64,000 bases of DNA from contig JACKJU010000005.1 in NCBI GenBank assembly GCA_020637805.1, forward strand, positions 230,807 to 294,806, read 5' to 3'. The position numbers and the translations under genes are program-made. This stretch comes from Nitratireductor sp. (GTDB taxonomy: Bacteria > Pseudomonadota > Alphaproteobacteria > Rhizobiales > Rhizobiaceae). Of the stretch, positions 52,303 to 61,812 are shown piece after piece. How positions within the stretch are numbered: position 1 is the stretch's first letter; every line of letters starts with the position of its first letter. Below the pieces are notes generated by a model. The model had not been told where the DNA came from, ran no database searches, and saw only the letters and a program-made list of their open reading frames with translations.

Positions 52303-53007
52303 TTACTTGCGCGCGCCCTGCGAAAGACGCTTCAGAACGGCACCGGATGTCAGTTCTCGCGCGGCGTTCTTTCCGATCCATCTTTCCGTTCTGACGGAGC
52401 TGCCGGACAGTTTCCGGGCCAGCGCGAGCGATGGTTCGTGCAGTTCGGGTGAGCGCTTGCCGATCTGTCTCAATGCCCAGTTGACGGCCTTCCTGACGAA
52501 ATTGCGCGGATCGGAAGCGTATTTCTCGATGATTGGCAGATAGGCGAGGAAGGTCTGGTTCGGCTCGGATTTGAGATGAACCGCGCGGCACGCCATGAGC
52601 GAAAATGCAGCCCGTCGAACAAACTCCCGTTCATCCCTTGACCAGTCACGGATGCATTCTTCTGCAGGTCCGCAGTTTTCAAAGAGGTTCAGGCATACCT
52701 GGTCGCAAAGATCCCAGGAGTTGAAATTAGCTGCCCACCGGTCCATCTGGGCGCGGTCCACCCAAAGGGGGCGATCGACGATCGAGGCGAGAATGCGCGC
52801 CTCGTGTATGCCGCTTTCCCACAAGTCCAGCGCAAGCTGGTGAGAGGGTTCAATATTTCGGCCCACGGCCCGAACACGGGTAACCGGCACACCTAGCGCG
52901 CTTGATACCTCGATACCGAAACGCGCCATGCCAGCGCGGTTTTCTTCTCTGGCATGGCGCCCAAGTTCGCTGACCGCCTCCTCAACCGTGAAGGGGCGGC
53001 GGGGCAT
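52303..53007 (-). CDS. DNA alkylation repair protein (AlkD-like)
   Basis: A 234-residue HEAT-like repeat DNA glycosylase that removes 3- or 7-alkyl purines. RAVGRNIEPSHQLALDLWES, NSWDLCDQVCLNLF (tryptophan and aspartate of the AlkD active site), DEREFVRRAAFSLMA and DPRNFVRKAVNWALRQIGKR are characteristic. It starts 5 bases after the stop of the dehydrogenase gene upstream on the same strand, so the two may be co-transcribed. Confidence 0.87.
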   Translation of the reverse strand: MPRRPFTVEEAVSELGRHAREENRAGMARFGIEVSSALGVPVTRVRAVGRNIEPSHQLALDLWESGIHEARILASIVDRPLWVDRAQMDRWAANFNSWDLCDQVCLNLFENCGPAEECIRDWSRDEREFVRRAAFSLMACRAVHLKSEPNQTFLAYLPIIEKYASDPRNFVRKAVNWALRQIGKRSPELHEPSLALARKLSGSSVRTERWIGKNAARELTSGAVLKRLSQGARK

Positions 53008-53012
53008 GGATG

Positions 53013-53891
53013 TCAGCCCTTACGGACGGCGTTCAGCCGCGCCAGGAGGCTTGAAGTGTCCCAGCGGTTGCCACCGAGTTTCTGAACATCCTTGTAGAAC
53101 TGGTCAACCAGCGCGGTGACGGGCAGGGAGGAACCGTTCCGGTCTGCCTCGCCCAGGCAAATTGCCAGGTCCTTGCGCATCCAGTCCACGGCAAAGCCAT
53201 GATCGTATTTTCCGGCATTCATGGTCTTGTGGCGGTTTTCCATCTGCCAGGAACCGGCCGCGCCCTTGGAAATGACATTGATCACGCCTTCCACGTCGAG
53301 GCCCGCATTCTGGGCAAAGTGAATGCCCTCGGAAAGTCCTTGAACCAGTCCGGCAATGCAAATCTGGTTGACCATCTTCGTGAGCTGTCCGGCGCCGGTC
53401 TCTCCCATGAGGCCGACCATGCGGGCGTAGCAGTCGATCACCGGCTTTGCCTTTTCGAACACGTCGCTGTCGCCGCCTACCATGACGGTCAGCACGCCGT
53501 TTTCGGCACCGGCCTGACCGCCGGAAACGGGCGCATCGAGAAAGCTAAATCCGCCTTCTGCAGCCGCCTTGCCGAGTTCGCGGGCGACATCGGCCGAAGC
53601 GGTTGTATTGTCGATGAATATTGCGCCTTTCTCCATGGTCGAGAAGGCGCCGTCGGGACCCGTCGTCACGGAGCGCAGATCATCGTCATTTCCAACGCAG
53701 GAAAAGACGAATTCGCAACCCTTGGCAGCCTCGGCAGGCGTGGGAGCGGTCTTGCCGCCGTATTCGCCGGCCCATTTCTCTGCCTTCGCAGCGGTCCGGT
53801 TGTAGACGGTGACGTCGTAGCCAGCCTTGGCGATATGCCCGGCCATCGGATACCCCATCACTCCAAGCCCGATGAAAGCGACTCTTGCCAT
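53013..53891 (-). CDS. 3-hydroxyisobutyrate dehydrogenase / tartronate semialdehyde reductase family protein
   Basis: A 292-residue beta-hydroxyacid dehydrogenase from the ATG at 53891, preceded by AAAGGAAG. The NAD-binding FIGLGVMGYPMAGHIAKAGY, the substrate-site DAPVSGGQAGAENGVLTVMV and the catalytic lysine region GAGQLTKMVNQICIAGLVQG are complete. Candidates are MmsB (valine degradation) or GarR/GlxR. Sequence features do not decide, so no symbol is given. Confidence 0.87.
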   Translation of the reverse strand: MARVAFIGLGVMGYPMAGHIAKAGYDVTVYNRTAAKAEKWAGEYGGKTAPTPAEAAKGCEFVFSCVGNDDDLRSVTTGPDGAFSTMEKGAIFIDNTTASADVARELGKAAAEGGFSFLDAPVSGGQAGAENGVLTVMVGGDSDVFEKAKPVIDCYARMVGLMGETGAGQLTKMVNQICIAGLVQGLSEGIHFAQNAGLDVEGVINVISKGAAGSWQMENRHKTMNAGKYDHGFAVDWMRKDLAICLGEADRNGSSLPVTALVDQFYKDVQKLGGNRWDTSSLLARLNAVRKG

Positions 53892-53999
53892 TGCAACTTC
53901 CTTTCTGCACATTTCCGGCGACTGTTTGTGGGGGATTCTTATGTTGCGGCGGCGTGTGCCGCAACCCTGCCAGCGACATTATCACGGGGAGCGGGTGCG

Positions 54000-56489
54000 A
54001 TGGTTTCAGGCTTTTTCAGGTATGCGTTCCGGATCATCCTTGGCGTTTTTCTCGTGGCGGCCGTTCTTGGAGCTACGCTCTATTTCATCCTGCTGGCATC
54101 ACTCCCGTCATTTGACGGCAACATGACCATTGCCGGCATGGATGCGGCAACGCGCATCGTGCGCGATGAAAATGCCGTTCCCCATGTCGAGGCCAAGACC
54201 CGGGCCGACGCGATGCGTGCCTTGGGATATCTGCACGCAAGCGACCGCATGTGGCAGATGGAGGTCACCCGCATGGCGGCGCAGGGCCGGCTGTCGGAGA
54301 TGTTCGGTGAGGCAACCAAAGGGTCCGACATCTTTCTCCGAACAGTGGGCATCGGAGATAGCGCGCGCGCATCCTTCGACCGGTTGCGGCTGGATACTCG
54401 GGAACTTCTCGAGGCCTATGCCGAGGGCGTGAACGCGTGGCTCAACCGTGAGCGGGGACTGATAGAGCCACGGCTGCCGGTGGAGTTCATGGTTCTCGGG
54501 CATGATCCTGAGCCATGGCAGGCATGGCAATGCGTTGCCGCGATCAAGATCATGGCGGTGACCCTTGGCCACAACATGGATGACGAGATTGTGCGGCTGG
54601 CGCTGATCAAGAAGGGGTTCAACGGCCGGCAAATTTCAGACATTCTGCCGGAAAGCCCCCGGGACAATCTGCCGTTGCTGCCAAATCTTGGTGGGCTCTA
54701 CGGATTTGACGGGGTGAAGAAGGCCGGGATATCCCGTCCGTTCAAACTTGCCGAAGGGATGCCGGAGGTAACAGAGCCTGCGTGGCCGATCCAGGTCCAG
54801 GCATCCAACAACTGGGCAGTTTCAGGCAGCCGCACCGATACGGGCATGCCGCTGCTTGCGAACGACCCTCATCTTGGCCTCACTACGCCGTCACCCTTCT
54901 ATCTCGCTCATGTGCAATTCACGAAGGATGGCCGGACGCGAAACCTTGTCGGTGGAACACTGCCCGGCGCGCCCCTGTTCCTGGTCGGGCGCAACGACCG
55001 GGTGGCATGGGGACTGACCACCACGAATCTGGATTCACAGGACCTGTTCCTCGAGAAGGTCGACCCCGACAACCCTGGAAGCTACCGGACACCGGAAGGC
55101 AGCGTCGCCTTCAAGAATGAAGAAATCCGTATACGCGTCAAAGGGGAAGAGGATTTCGTCTTCACCAGGCGGTCCACGCGGCACGGGCCGGTTCTCCCCG
55201 ATACCTATCGCAAACTGGGAGAACTGCTGCCGGAGAACACCGTGGCTGCATTGAGCTGGGTAGCGCTTGCCGAGGACGACACGACCGTTGACGGCGTGTT
55301 TGACCTGAGCCTGTCCGACAGCGTGATCGATTTCTTCGAGGCCACGCGCAGCGTGGTGGCGCCGATGCAGAATATCGCCGTTGCCGATGTGAACGGCAAT
55401 ATCGGTCTCATCGCGCCGGGGCGGATTCCCATCCGCGAGGACTACAACCTGATCCAGGGCAGGGCGCCCGCGCCGGGGTGGATCGGCACCTATGACTGGC
55501 AGGGTTTCCAGCCGTTCAACAACCTGCCCAGGCTGTACAATCCCGAAAAGGGCGCACTCGCCACTGCAAACGCGAAATGGATGCCTCCGCAGTACAAGAC
55601 CTTCATCTCTGCAGATTGGGCCGAGCATTTCCGGCAGGCGCGTGCGGAAGAACTGTTTGTCGATGATGGCGGCAAGCATTCGATGAAGACGATGGCTGAG
55701 GGGCAAGCCGACCGGTTGTCGCGTGCCTATCTCCAATTCAGGGACGAGGCGATTGCGCAATTGCCGCAAGGGGTGCGGATCAACGAGGGTGTGACTCGTT
55801 CGCTGATGGCATGGAACGGCATGATGGATGGTGACCGGCCCGAGCCGCTGATCCTTTCCGCCTGGCACCGCTATTTCAACAAGACGGTCTTTGCCGATGA
55901 TCTCGGGGAGTATTTCAGCTACGCGCCGATTGCGAACGGCAACCTGACGCGAGCCATCAACATCCTGACGACGGGCGGTTCCCGAAACTGGTGCGACCGG
56001 ATCGACACTTCGAAAGTGGAAACCTGTGGCGATGCACTGTTCCAGTCTCTGGAGACGGCGCTGAGCGAACTTTCGAAGGAATACGGGAATGACTGGACCA
56101 AGTGGCGCTGGGCAGCGGCTCATGCTTCCATTCACGAACACCGGCCATTCAGCAAGGTTACGGCGCTGTCACCCTATTTCACCATCACACGGGATATGCA
56201 GGGCGGTCCATACACGCTGATGCGCGCGCAGAACCATTACAGCGAGAAGAGCCATCCCTATGCCACGGTTCATGCCTCAGCATTTCGCGGCATTTACGAT
56301 CTGTCCAACATGGAAGATTCGCTCTACATCATATCGACCGGCCAGAGCGGAAACGTGATGTCGCCATACTATGACAGCATGGTCGCTGACTGGGCGGCAG
56401 TGAAGTATGTGAAGATACCTTCAAATGCTGAAACCTATGGCAAGCAGGCACTGGGAACATTCACGCTCCATCCCGAACAAAGCCGATAA
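54000..56489 (+). CDS. Penicillin acylase family N-terminal nucleophile hydrolase
   Basis: From the ATG at 54000, 829 residues. A membrane or signal segment (RIILGVFLVAAVLGATLYFI) is followed by the alpha chain, then the autoproteolysis site at VQASNNWAVSGSRT, where S269 becomes the beta-chain nucleophile. GMPLLANDPHLGLTTPSPFY follows, as in penicillin G and acyl-homoserine-lactone acylases. It is probably periplasmic. Quorum-signal or other amide hydrolysis are both possible. The open frame extends 267 codons upstream only antisense to the dehydrogenase gene. Confidence 0.9.
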   Translation: MVSGFFRYAFRIILGVFLVAAVLGATLYFILLASLPSFDGNMTIAGMDAATRIVRDENAVPHVEAKTRADAMRALGYLHASDRMWQMEVTRMAAQGRLSEMFGEATKGSDIFLRTVGIGDSARASFDRLRLDTRELLEAYAEGVNAWLNRERGLIEPRLPVEFMVLGHDPEPWQAWQCVAAIKIMAVTLGHNMDDEIVRLALIKKGFNGRQISDILPESPRDNLPLLPNLGGLYGFDGVKKAGISRPFKLAEGMPEVTEPAWPIQVQASNNWAVSGSRTDTGMPLLANDPHLGLTTPSPFYLAHVQFTKDGRTRNLVGGTLPGAPLFLVGRNDRVAWGLTTTNLDSQDLFLEKVDPDNPGSYRTPEGSVAFKNEEIRIRVKGEEDFVFTRRSTRHGPVLPDTYRKLGELLPENTVAALSWVALAEDDTTVDGVFDLSLSDSVIDFFEATRSVVAPMQNIAVADVNGNIGLIAPGRIPIREDYNLIQGRAPAPGWIGTYDWQGFQPFNNLPRLYNPEKGALATANAKWMPPQYKTFISADWAEHFRQARAEELFVDDGGKHSMKTMAEGQADRLSRAYLQFRDEAIAQLPQGVRINEGVTRSLMAWNGMMDGDRPEPLILSAWHRYFNKTVFADDLGEYFSYAPIANGNLTRAINILTTGGSRNWCDRIDTSKVETCGDALFQSLETALSELSKEYGNDWTKWRWAAAHASIHEHRPFSKVTALSPYFTITRDMQGGPYTLMRAQNHYSEKSHPYATVHASAFRGIYDLSNMEDSLYIISTGQSGNVMSPYYDSMVADWAAVKYVKIPSNAETYGKQALGTFTLHPEQSR

Positions 56490-56510
56490 TCAAAGCAGGA
56501 GTATCATTTG

Positions 56511-58304
56511 ATGGCGCAACTCAAATCACGGCCCGAAAGTCTTGCGGGTCTGGTCGACGTCGCATCCGGCCGCAAGCCTGCAGATCTGGTTGTCCGCAAC
56601 GCCCGCTGGGTAAACGTCCATTCGGGTGAGGTGCTGGAGAATTCCGATATTGCCGTTACCGGTGGCAGGTTTGCCTGGTGCGGGAGCGATGCCTCCCACA
56701 CGATCGGCCCGGATACGGTGGTGGTCGATGCCGCCGGCAGATACGCCGTGCCCGGCCTGTGCGACGCGCACATGCATATCGAAAGTGGCATGCTGACGGT
56801 TACGGAGTTTGCCCGCGCCGTCATTCCCCACGGGACCACTTCCATGTTCGTCGATCCTCACGAAATCGCCAATGTTCTGGGGATGGATGGCGTGCGGCTG
56901 ATGCATGACGAGGCCATGAACCTTCCGGTCAACGTGTTCGTCCAGATGCCGTCGTGTGTCCCGTCGGCTCCGGGTCTCGAAAATGCAGGCGCGTCGCTTG
57001 GACCGGAAGAGGTGGCCGAGGCGATGAACTGGCCAAACATCATCGGGCTTGGCGAAGTGATGAACTTTCCAGGCGTTGCCGCTGCCGACAGCCGGATGAT
57101 GGGAGAGATCGCAGCAACTCAGAACGCGCACAAGACCGTTGGCGGCCACTACGCCTCACCGGACCTCGGCATTCCGTTCCACGCCTATGTGGCAGGCGGT
57201 CCGGCTGACGATCACGAGGGTACGCGGATGATCGATGCCGCAGCGAGGGTCCGGCAGGGCATGAAGGCAATGCTGCGGCTCGGCTCGGCTTGGTACGACG
57301 TGGCGGAGCAGGTGCGTGCGGTTTCCGAAATGGGGCTGGATCCGCGCAATTTCATCCTGTGCACGGATGATTGCCATTCAGGCACGCTGGTCCATGACGG
57401 TCACATGAACCGTGTCGTGCGCCACGCAATCCAGCAGGGCCTCAAACCCGTCACAGCCCTACAGATGGCAACCATCAACACGGCTGAACATTTCGGGCTT
57501 GAGCGCGAACTGGGCTCGATCACGCCGGGCAGGCGGGCGGACTTCCTGCTGGTTTCCAACCTTGCCGAACTGACGATCGATGCCGTCTATGCGCGGGGCC
57601 AGTGCCTCTCGGAAGCAGGCCGGTTGACTGCCGAAATGCCCGAATTCACCTACCCGGCATCCTCGCGCGGCACGGTGAAGATGAAGCGCGATCTGCAGGC
57701 CTCCGATTTCAGGATTGAGGTGCCGGGCAAGAGCGGAAAACAGCGCGCCAACGTGATCGGGGTCGTGGAAAACCAGGCGCCGACCAAGGCGCTTGAGCGT
57801 GATGTGGATATCGTCGATGGCGTGGCGCAGATGGATCGCGAACGCGACATCTGCCAGATCGCACTGGTCGAACGCCACCGGGAAAAGGGCACCGTGGTAA
57901 ATGGTCTCGTTTCGGGGTTCGGCTACGACAAGGCCTGCGCCGTGGCGTCGACGGTTGCGCATGACAGCCATCACATGATCGTTGTCGGCACCAGCCACGA
58001 AGACATGGCGCTGGCGGCAAACCGGTTACGGGAAGTTGGGGGCGGGGTCTGCGTTTTCCATGAAGGCAAGGAAATTGCGCTGGTGCAACTTCCCATTGCC
58101 GGCCTGATTTCGGATGAGCCGGCGGAAATCGTCGCCGAGAAGGCGGGTTCAGTCGTCAAGGCGATGCAGGACATGGGCTGCAAACTGAACAATGCCTACA
58201 TGCAGCATTCGCTGCTGGCACTGGTTGTCATTCCGGAGTTGCGCATTTCCGACATCGGCATCGTGGATGTCCGCAAGTTCGAAAAGATCGATCTGTTCGT
58301 CTGA
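56511..58304 (+). CDS. ade: Adenine deaminase
   Basis: A 597-residue amidohydrolase that converts adenine to hypoxanthine and ammonia for purine salvage. The metal motif VPGLCDAHMHIESGMLTVTE, the segments FVDPHEIANVLGMDG, VGGHYASPDLG and CTDDCHSGTLVHDGHMNR, and the C-terminal VGTSHEDMALAANRLREVGG are diagnostic. The ATG at 56511 is 9 bases after AGGAG. It follows the acylase gene by 21 bases. Confidence 0.95.
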   Translation: MAQLKSRPESLAGLVDVASGRKPADLVVRNARWVNVHSGEVLENSDIAVTGGRFAWCGSDASHTIGPDTVVVDAAGRYAVPGLCDAHMHIESGMLTVTEFARAVIPHGTTSMFVDPHEIANVLGMDGVRLMHDEAMNLPVNVFVQMPSCVPSAPGLENAGASLGPEEVAEAMNWPNIIGLGEVMNFPGVAAADSRMMGEIAATQNAHKTVGGHYASPDLGIPFHAYVAGGPADDHEGTRMIDAAARVRQGMKAMLRLGSAWYDVAEQVRAVSEMGLDPRNFILCTDDCHSGTLVHDGHMNRVVRHAIQQGLKPVTALQMATINTAEHFGLERELGSITPGRRADFLLVSNLAELTIDAVYARGQCLSEAGRLTAEMPEFTYPASSRGTVKMKRDLQASDFRIEVPGKSGKQRANVIGVVENQAPTKALERDVDIVDGVAQMDRERDICQIALVERHREKGTVVNGLVSGFGYDKACAVASTVAHDSHHMIVVGTSHEDMALAANRLREVGGGVCVFHEGKEIALVQLPIAGLISDEPAEIVAEKAGSVVKAMQDMGCKLNNAYMQHSLLALVVIPELRISDIGIVDVRKFEKIDLFV

Positions 58305-58355
58305 TCTGCGAGTCCTTTCCGTGGCTTGCCGGGAATAGCTCGCAAACGGATTCAG

Positions 58356-58967
58356 TCAGCGTTGAAGCCGTTCGAGACGTTGAGCCGTCTCCATATCTTC
58401 CGGCGTGTTGATGTTGAAGAATGGATCAGCTTGCATGCCTGAAATGACCGGGACATCAAACGCCACGCATTGGTAGTTCAGGCTTTCGCAGAAACCGGTA
58501 ACAGATCGCGATCCGCCTTCGTCCAGCCAATTGCTCAAGTGCTGTGCGGTTGAAACGGGCCAAAGGCAGAAAACCGGGTGCAGGCGGCCATCGCTGGACG
58601 CCATGACCGGAACTTCATTCGACGCGTCCAGCAGGCGTGACGCCAGGTCGAGCGGAAAGAAGGGCGTGTCTGCCGCCACAGTCAAAAGGTGGGTGGCATC
58701 CTGTTCCTGGGCCCATTTGAGGCCGGACTGGATTCCTGCAAGCGGGCCAACACTAATGGCAGTGTCCGAAATCACTTTCAGGCCGAGCCCGGCAAACCGA
58801 TTTGGATCGCCATTGGCGCTGATGGCGAGTATCTCCGTCTGAGGCAAAAGCCGGCGCGCAACGCGCCCGATCAATGTTTCTCCGGCGAGACTTAGCAGGC
58901 TCTTTTCCTGTCCACCCATGCGGGTCGACCGTCCACCTGCCAGGATGATGCCGGCAAGGCGGGTCAT
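58356..58967 (-). CDS. mobA: Molybdenum cofactor guanylyltransferase
   Basis: A 203-residue nucleotidyltransferase that attaches GMP to molybdopterin. The signature LAGIILAGGRSTRMGGQEKS is at the N-terminus, followed by GPLAGIQSGL, TVAADTPFFPLDLASRLL and FFNINTPEDMETAQRLE. The ATG at 58967 overlaps the stop of the Bcr/CflA transporter by 4 bases. moaA lies 2.8 kb further on the same strand, so molybdenum cofactor genes are loosely grouped here. Confidence 0.92.
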   Translation of the reverse strand: MTRLAGIILAGGRSTRMGGQEKSLLSLAGETLIGRVARRLLPQTEILAISANGDPNRFAGLGLKVISDTAISVGPLAGIQSGLKWAQEQDATHLLTVAADTPFFPLDLASRLLDASNEVPVMASSDGRLHPVFCLWPVSTAQHLSNWLDEGGSRSVTGFCESLNYQCVAFDVPVISGMQADPFFNINTPEDMETAQRLERLQR

Positions 58968-60217
58968 CTGCGAATTCCGCTTTCGAGTGCCCGGTCGCTC
59001 GTCCTGTCGACATGCCATGTGTAGAGGCTCGAAAGGAATGCCAAAATGCCGGAGATGAGCATCAGTATGAGAAGCGGAAGCGGTCCGGATTGGGGTGTCA
59101 GCAGGATGCCTGCGAGAACCGAAAGTCCCGCGCCGCCGCCGATCATCATGGCACCGGAGAGACCGGCGGCAGAACCCGCCAGGTGCGGACGTACGCTGAC
59201 AACGCCAGCGTTCGCTGACGGAAGCGTCATTCCGTTGCCAAGGCCGACGAAGAACAGCGGTCCAAAAAAGGTGTAGGGTGTCACCCAGCCTGCAAACGCC
59301 AGAAGGCATGCCAGCAACAGGCCGGCGCTCATCACCACGTTGCCGCTCATCATCATCGGGAACACGCCTATGCGGACCGAGTACCGGGCGGAGAAGTAGT
59401 TGCCGATCATGTAGCCAAGACCGATCAGGGCGAAATACAGGCCCAGCAGGGTAGGGCCAAGGTGCAAATGGTATTCCGCCACAAAGGGAGCGCCGCCGAG
59501 AAAGGCGAAAAAGGCGCCCGTGGTGAAGGCAAGTGTCAGGGTGAAGCCCCAGAAGCGGCGCGAGGTCAGAAGTTCCGGGTATGACCTGAACTGGCCGGCC
59601 ATGCTGGATGTCCTGTTGTGGTTGGTCTCGGCCAGGTCGAACCAGGTGATGAAAAGCACGACAACTCCCGACACGAGCAGGAACATGAAGCTTGCCTGCC
59701 AGCCATAGGCCTCCTCCAGGAACCCGCCGATCGTCGGGCCGATCATGGGAGCAAGCGTCATGCCCATCGTCACATAGGCGATCATGCTTGCAGCCTGGTC
59801 CATGGGAACCATGTCGCGCACGACCGCCCGCGACAGGACCAGTCCCGTTACAACGGCTGCCTGCATCATGCGGAACGCCAGGAAGACCTCGAACGTGGAG
59901 GAGGAGATCGCTCCGATCGTGGCCAGGAGGAAGATCAGCAGCGCGACCAGGATAACCGGCCGCCTGCCGTAGCGGTCGGAAAGCGAGCCGATGAGAAGCT
60001 GCAATACGGAAGTCGTTGCCAGATAACCCGAGATCGCGGTCTGTACGAGCGCGTAGTCCTCCTCGAAATAGGCCGTAAGGGTCGGAAGGGACGGCAGGAT
60101 GAGATTCATGGTCAGGGCCGAAAGGCCCGCGATCAGCACCAGCGTCACGATATGGGGAGGCGTTGTAGGGTCGAGAAACCTTACTCGCGGCGGCGCTTTG
60201 GCATTTGTCTGGTCCAT
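58964..60217 (-). CDS. Bcr/CflA-family MFS drug transporter
   Basis: A 417-residue, 12-helix major facilitator. The first-half motif LIGSLSDRYGRRPVILVALL and antiporter motif C region GMTLAPMIGPTIGGFLEEAY identify the drug:proton antiporter group. N-terminal helix 1 carries LSALTMNLILPSLPTLTAYF, typical of Bcr/CflA. It probably exports a drug or metabolite such as a sulfonamide, bicyclomycin-like compound or peptide. It precedes mobA with a 4-base overlap. Confidence 0.9.
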   Translation of the reverse strand: MDQTNAKAPPRVRFLDPTTPPHIVTLVLIAGLSALTMNLILPSLPTLTAYFEEDYALVQTAISGYLATTSVLQLLIGSLSDRYGRRPVILVALLIFLLATIGAISSSTFEVFLAFRMMQAAVVTGLVLSRAVVRDMVPMDQAASMIAYVTMGMTLAPMIGPTIGGFLEEAYGWQASFMFLLVSGVVVLFITWFDLAETNHNRTSSMAGQFRSYPELLTSRRFWGFTLTLAFTTGAFFAFLGGAPFVAEYHLHLGPTLLGLYFALIGLGYMIGNYFSARYSVRIGVFPMMMSGNVVMSAGLLLACLLAFAGWVTPYTFFGPLFFVGLGNGMTLPSANAGVVSVRPHLAGSAAGLSGAMMIGGGAGLSVLAGILLTPQSGPLPLLILMLISGILAFLSSLYTWHVDRTSDRALESGIRR

Positions 60218-60247
60218 ACTGGAATTCCTGAGACGATTTCGTGGCGT

Positions 60248-61231
60248 CTACCGCTGGGGCAGCACGTTGATCGCCTGCTTGCGTACATGGCGCTCGCGAT
60301 ACAGCGTGTAGATACCGGCGATCACCACGATCGCGGAACCTGTCAAAGTCCAGAAATCCGGGAAATTGCCGAAGACAACAAGGCCAAGGATGATCGAAAA
60401 GATCAGGATTGAGTAGCGGAAGGGCGCGATGACGCCAACGTTGCCCTTGCGCATGGTCAGAACGATGAAATAGTAGCCGACGACCAGAAAGACGGAGCTT
60501 CCCGCTATTCCGATGATGTTGCCGCCGTGTACGGGGTGCCAGCCCTGGAACAGTATCAGCACCGCTCCCATGATTCCGACGGAAACAGCGGTTGCGAATG
60601 CGACCATCATGCCGGGAACATGATCGGCCACCATCCTCGTCGACATGTCGCGAACCACGCAGCCCACCACTGCCACGATCACCATTACCGAGTACCAGTT
60701 GAACCCATCAAGACCCGGGCGCACGATGATCATTACCCCGGTAAAGCCTGCAAGAATTGCAAGCATCCGCCGCCAGCCGATTTCTTCCTTCCACAACAGA
60801 GCCGCGGCAAGCGTGATCGCCAGCGGAAGCGCCTGCAGAATCGCTGTGGCGTTGGCAAGTGGCATGTTGAAGAGCGCGGTGACGAAGCATCCTGTTGCAA
60901 CAAGTTCGCCGATGGTTCGCAATCCCAGTGCGCGATCCAGCAGTACGGCGGGACTGCGCCACTGGCCCATAATACGCGCTGCCACGTAAACGAGAATGCT
61001 TGCAAACAGGCCGCGGATGAAGAGCGTCTGGCCCACGCCAAGCTCGGTTCCGGCATACTTGATTATGGCGTCATTGACGGAGAATGCTGCCATTGAAACA
61101 ACCATGAACAGGCTGCCGCGCAGATTGTCTGCATGTTCGCCTGCGCCGGGAGACGGATCAGGACCATCCGGAATGGCGGACAAGCCCGTATCCTGCGCAT
61201 TTGCAGGCTGGTTGCCGGAGGCGAAATTCAT
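60248..61231 (-). CDS. DMT-superfamily transporter (EamA repeats)
   Basis: A 327-residue membrane protein with ten predicted helices in two EamA repeats. The first begins GSLFMVVSMAAFSVNDAIIK and contains ATAILQALPLAITLAAALLW; the second begins YSVMVIVAVVGCVVRDMSTR. Family members export amino acids or metabolites, or import carboxylates. Its start overlaps the stop of the small exported protein upstream by 4 bases. Substrate unknown. Confidence 0.9.
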   Translation of the reverse strand: MNFASGNQPANAQDTGLSAIPDGPDPSPGAGEHADNLRGSLFMVVSMAAFSVNDAIIKYAGTELGVGQTLFIRGLFASILVYVAARIMGQWRSPAVLLDRALGLRTIGELVATGCFVTALFNMPLANATAILQALPLAITLAAALLWKEEIGWRRMLAILAGFTGVMIIVRPGLDGFNWYSVMVIVAVVGCVVRDMSTRMVADHVPGMMVAFATAVSVGIMGAVLILFQGWHPVHGGNIIGIAGSSVFLVVGYYFIVLTMRKGNVGVIAPFRYSILIFSIILGLVVFGNFPDFWTLTGSAIVVIAGIYTLYRERHVRKQAINVLPQR

Positions 61232-61743
61232 TGCGCACCTGAAGGGGTTACATCCTGAGGTCCCGAGAGACTGGCGGCAATTGCCGCGATTTCCGGGTCG
61301 TATTTTTGCCGGGCTGCTTCGGGATATTTCAGCTTGATACCGCGCAGGATGCCATCGCTACCGAACTCGGTGCGCTGATAGTAGATCAGTCCTTCCTCGT
61401 ATCCGGAAAGGACGAGCCAGTCATCGCCACGTTTTTCATAGGTTATCGAGAAATCCGTGCCTTCCAGGGCATGTGAGTCTGCTGCGCTGGATTCAGGCGT
61501 GGCCTCCAGAGCGTTGTTCGAACTCCAGATCGCCAGACTTCCTCCGTCGGAGGATGTGAACAGGATGCCATCGCCGTTCTCGGGCATGCCCGTGCGCTGT
61601 TCGTACAGTTCAGCCGGAAAGGTGACGGAAGTCCCGAACCGGGCATTGGTGTATGTAAGGCTGTCCGCCCTGACTGCGCAGGGCGTGATCGCCAGCACCA
61701 GCAACGCAGAGAAGAAGCAGGGCACCTTGGTGCGAAAGGTCAT
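61228..61743 (-). CDS. Exported protein of unknown function
   Basis: From the ATG at 61743, 171 residues with a signal peptide (KVPCFFSALLVLAITPCAVR, cleaved after VRA). The mature part starts DSLTYTNARFGTSVTFPAEL and contains alternating beta-type segments (GDGILFTSSDGGSLAIWSSN, DDWLVLSGYEEGLIYYQRTE). I do not recognise a family. It is coupled to the EamA transporter by a 4-base overlap. The frame extends 14 codons further but MTFRTK begins the natural signal. Confidence 0.75.
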   Translation of the reverse strand: MTFRTKVPCFFSALLVLAITPCAVRADSLTYTNARFGTSVTFPAELYEQRTGMPENGDGILFTSSDGGSLAIWSSNNALEATPESSAADSHALEGTDFSITYEKRGDDWLVLSGYEEGLIYYQRTEFGSDGILRGIKLKYPEAARQKYDPEIAAIAASLSGPQDVTPSGAQ

Positions 61744-61812
61744 CGTTGTAGTCCCGGAAACGGTGCCGGCGCTCGGCAACCGCATTTTGAAGAAGAAGCC
61801 GCGGCCTTGTTG

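Noticed and set aside
53199..53999. Long in-frame extension upstream of the penicillin acylase gene
   Set aside because: It is antisense to the well-supported hydroxyisobutyrate-dehydrogenase-family gene, and the acylase signal peptide starts at 54000.
58968..59309. N-terminal extension of mobA
   Set aside because: It overlaps the transporter gene in another frame, and MobA proteins start at the LAGIILAGG segment.
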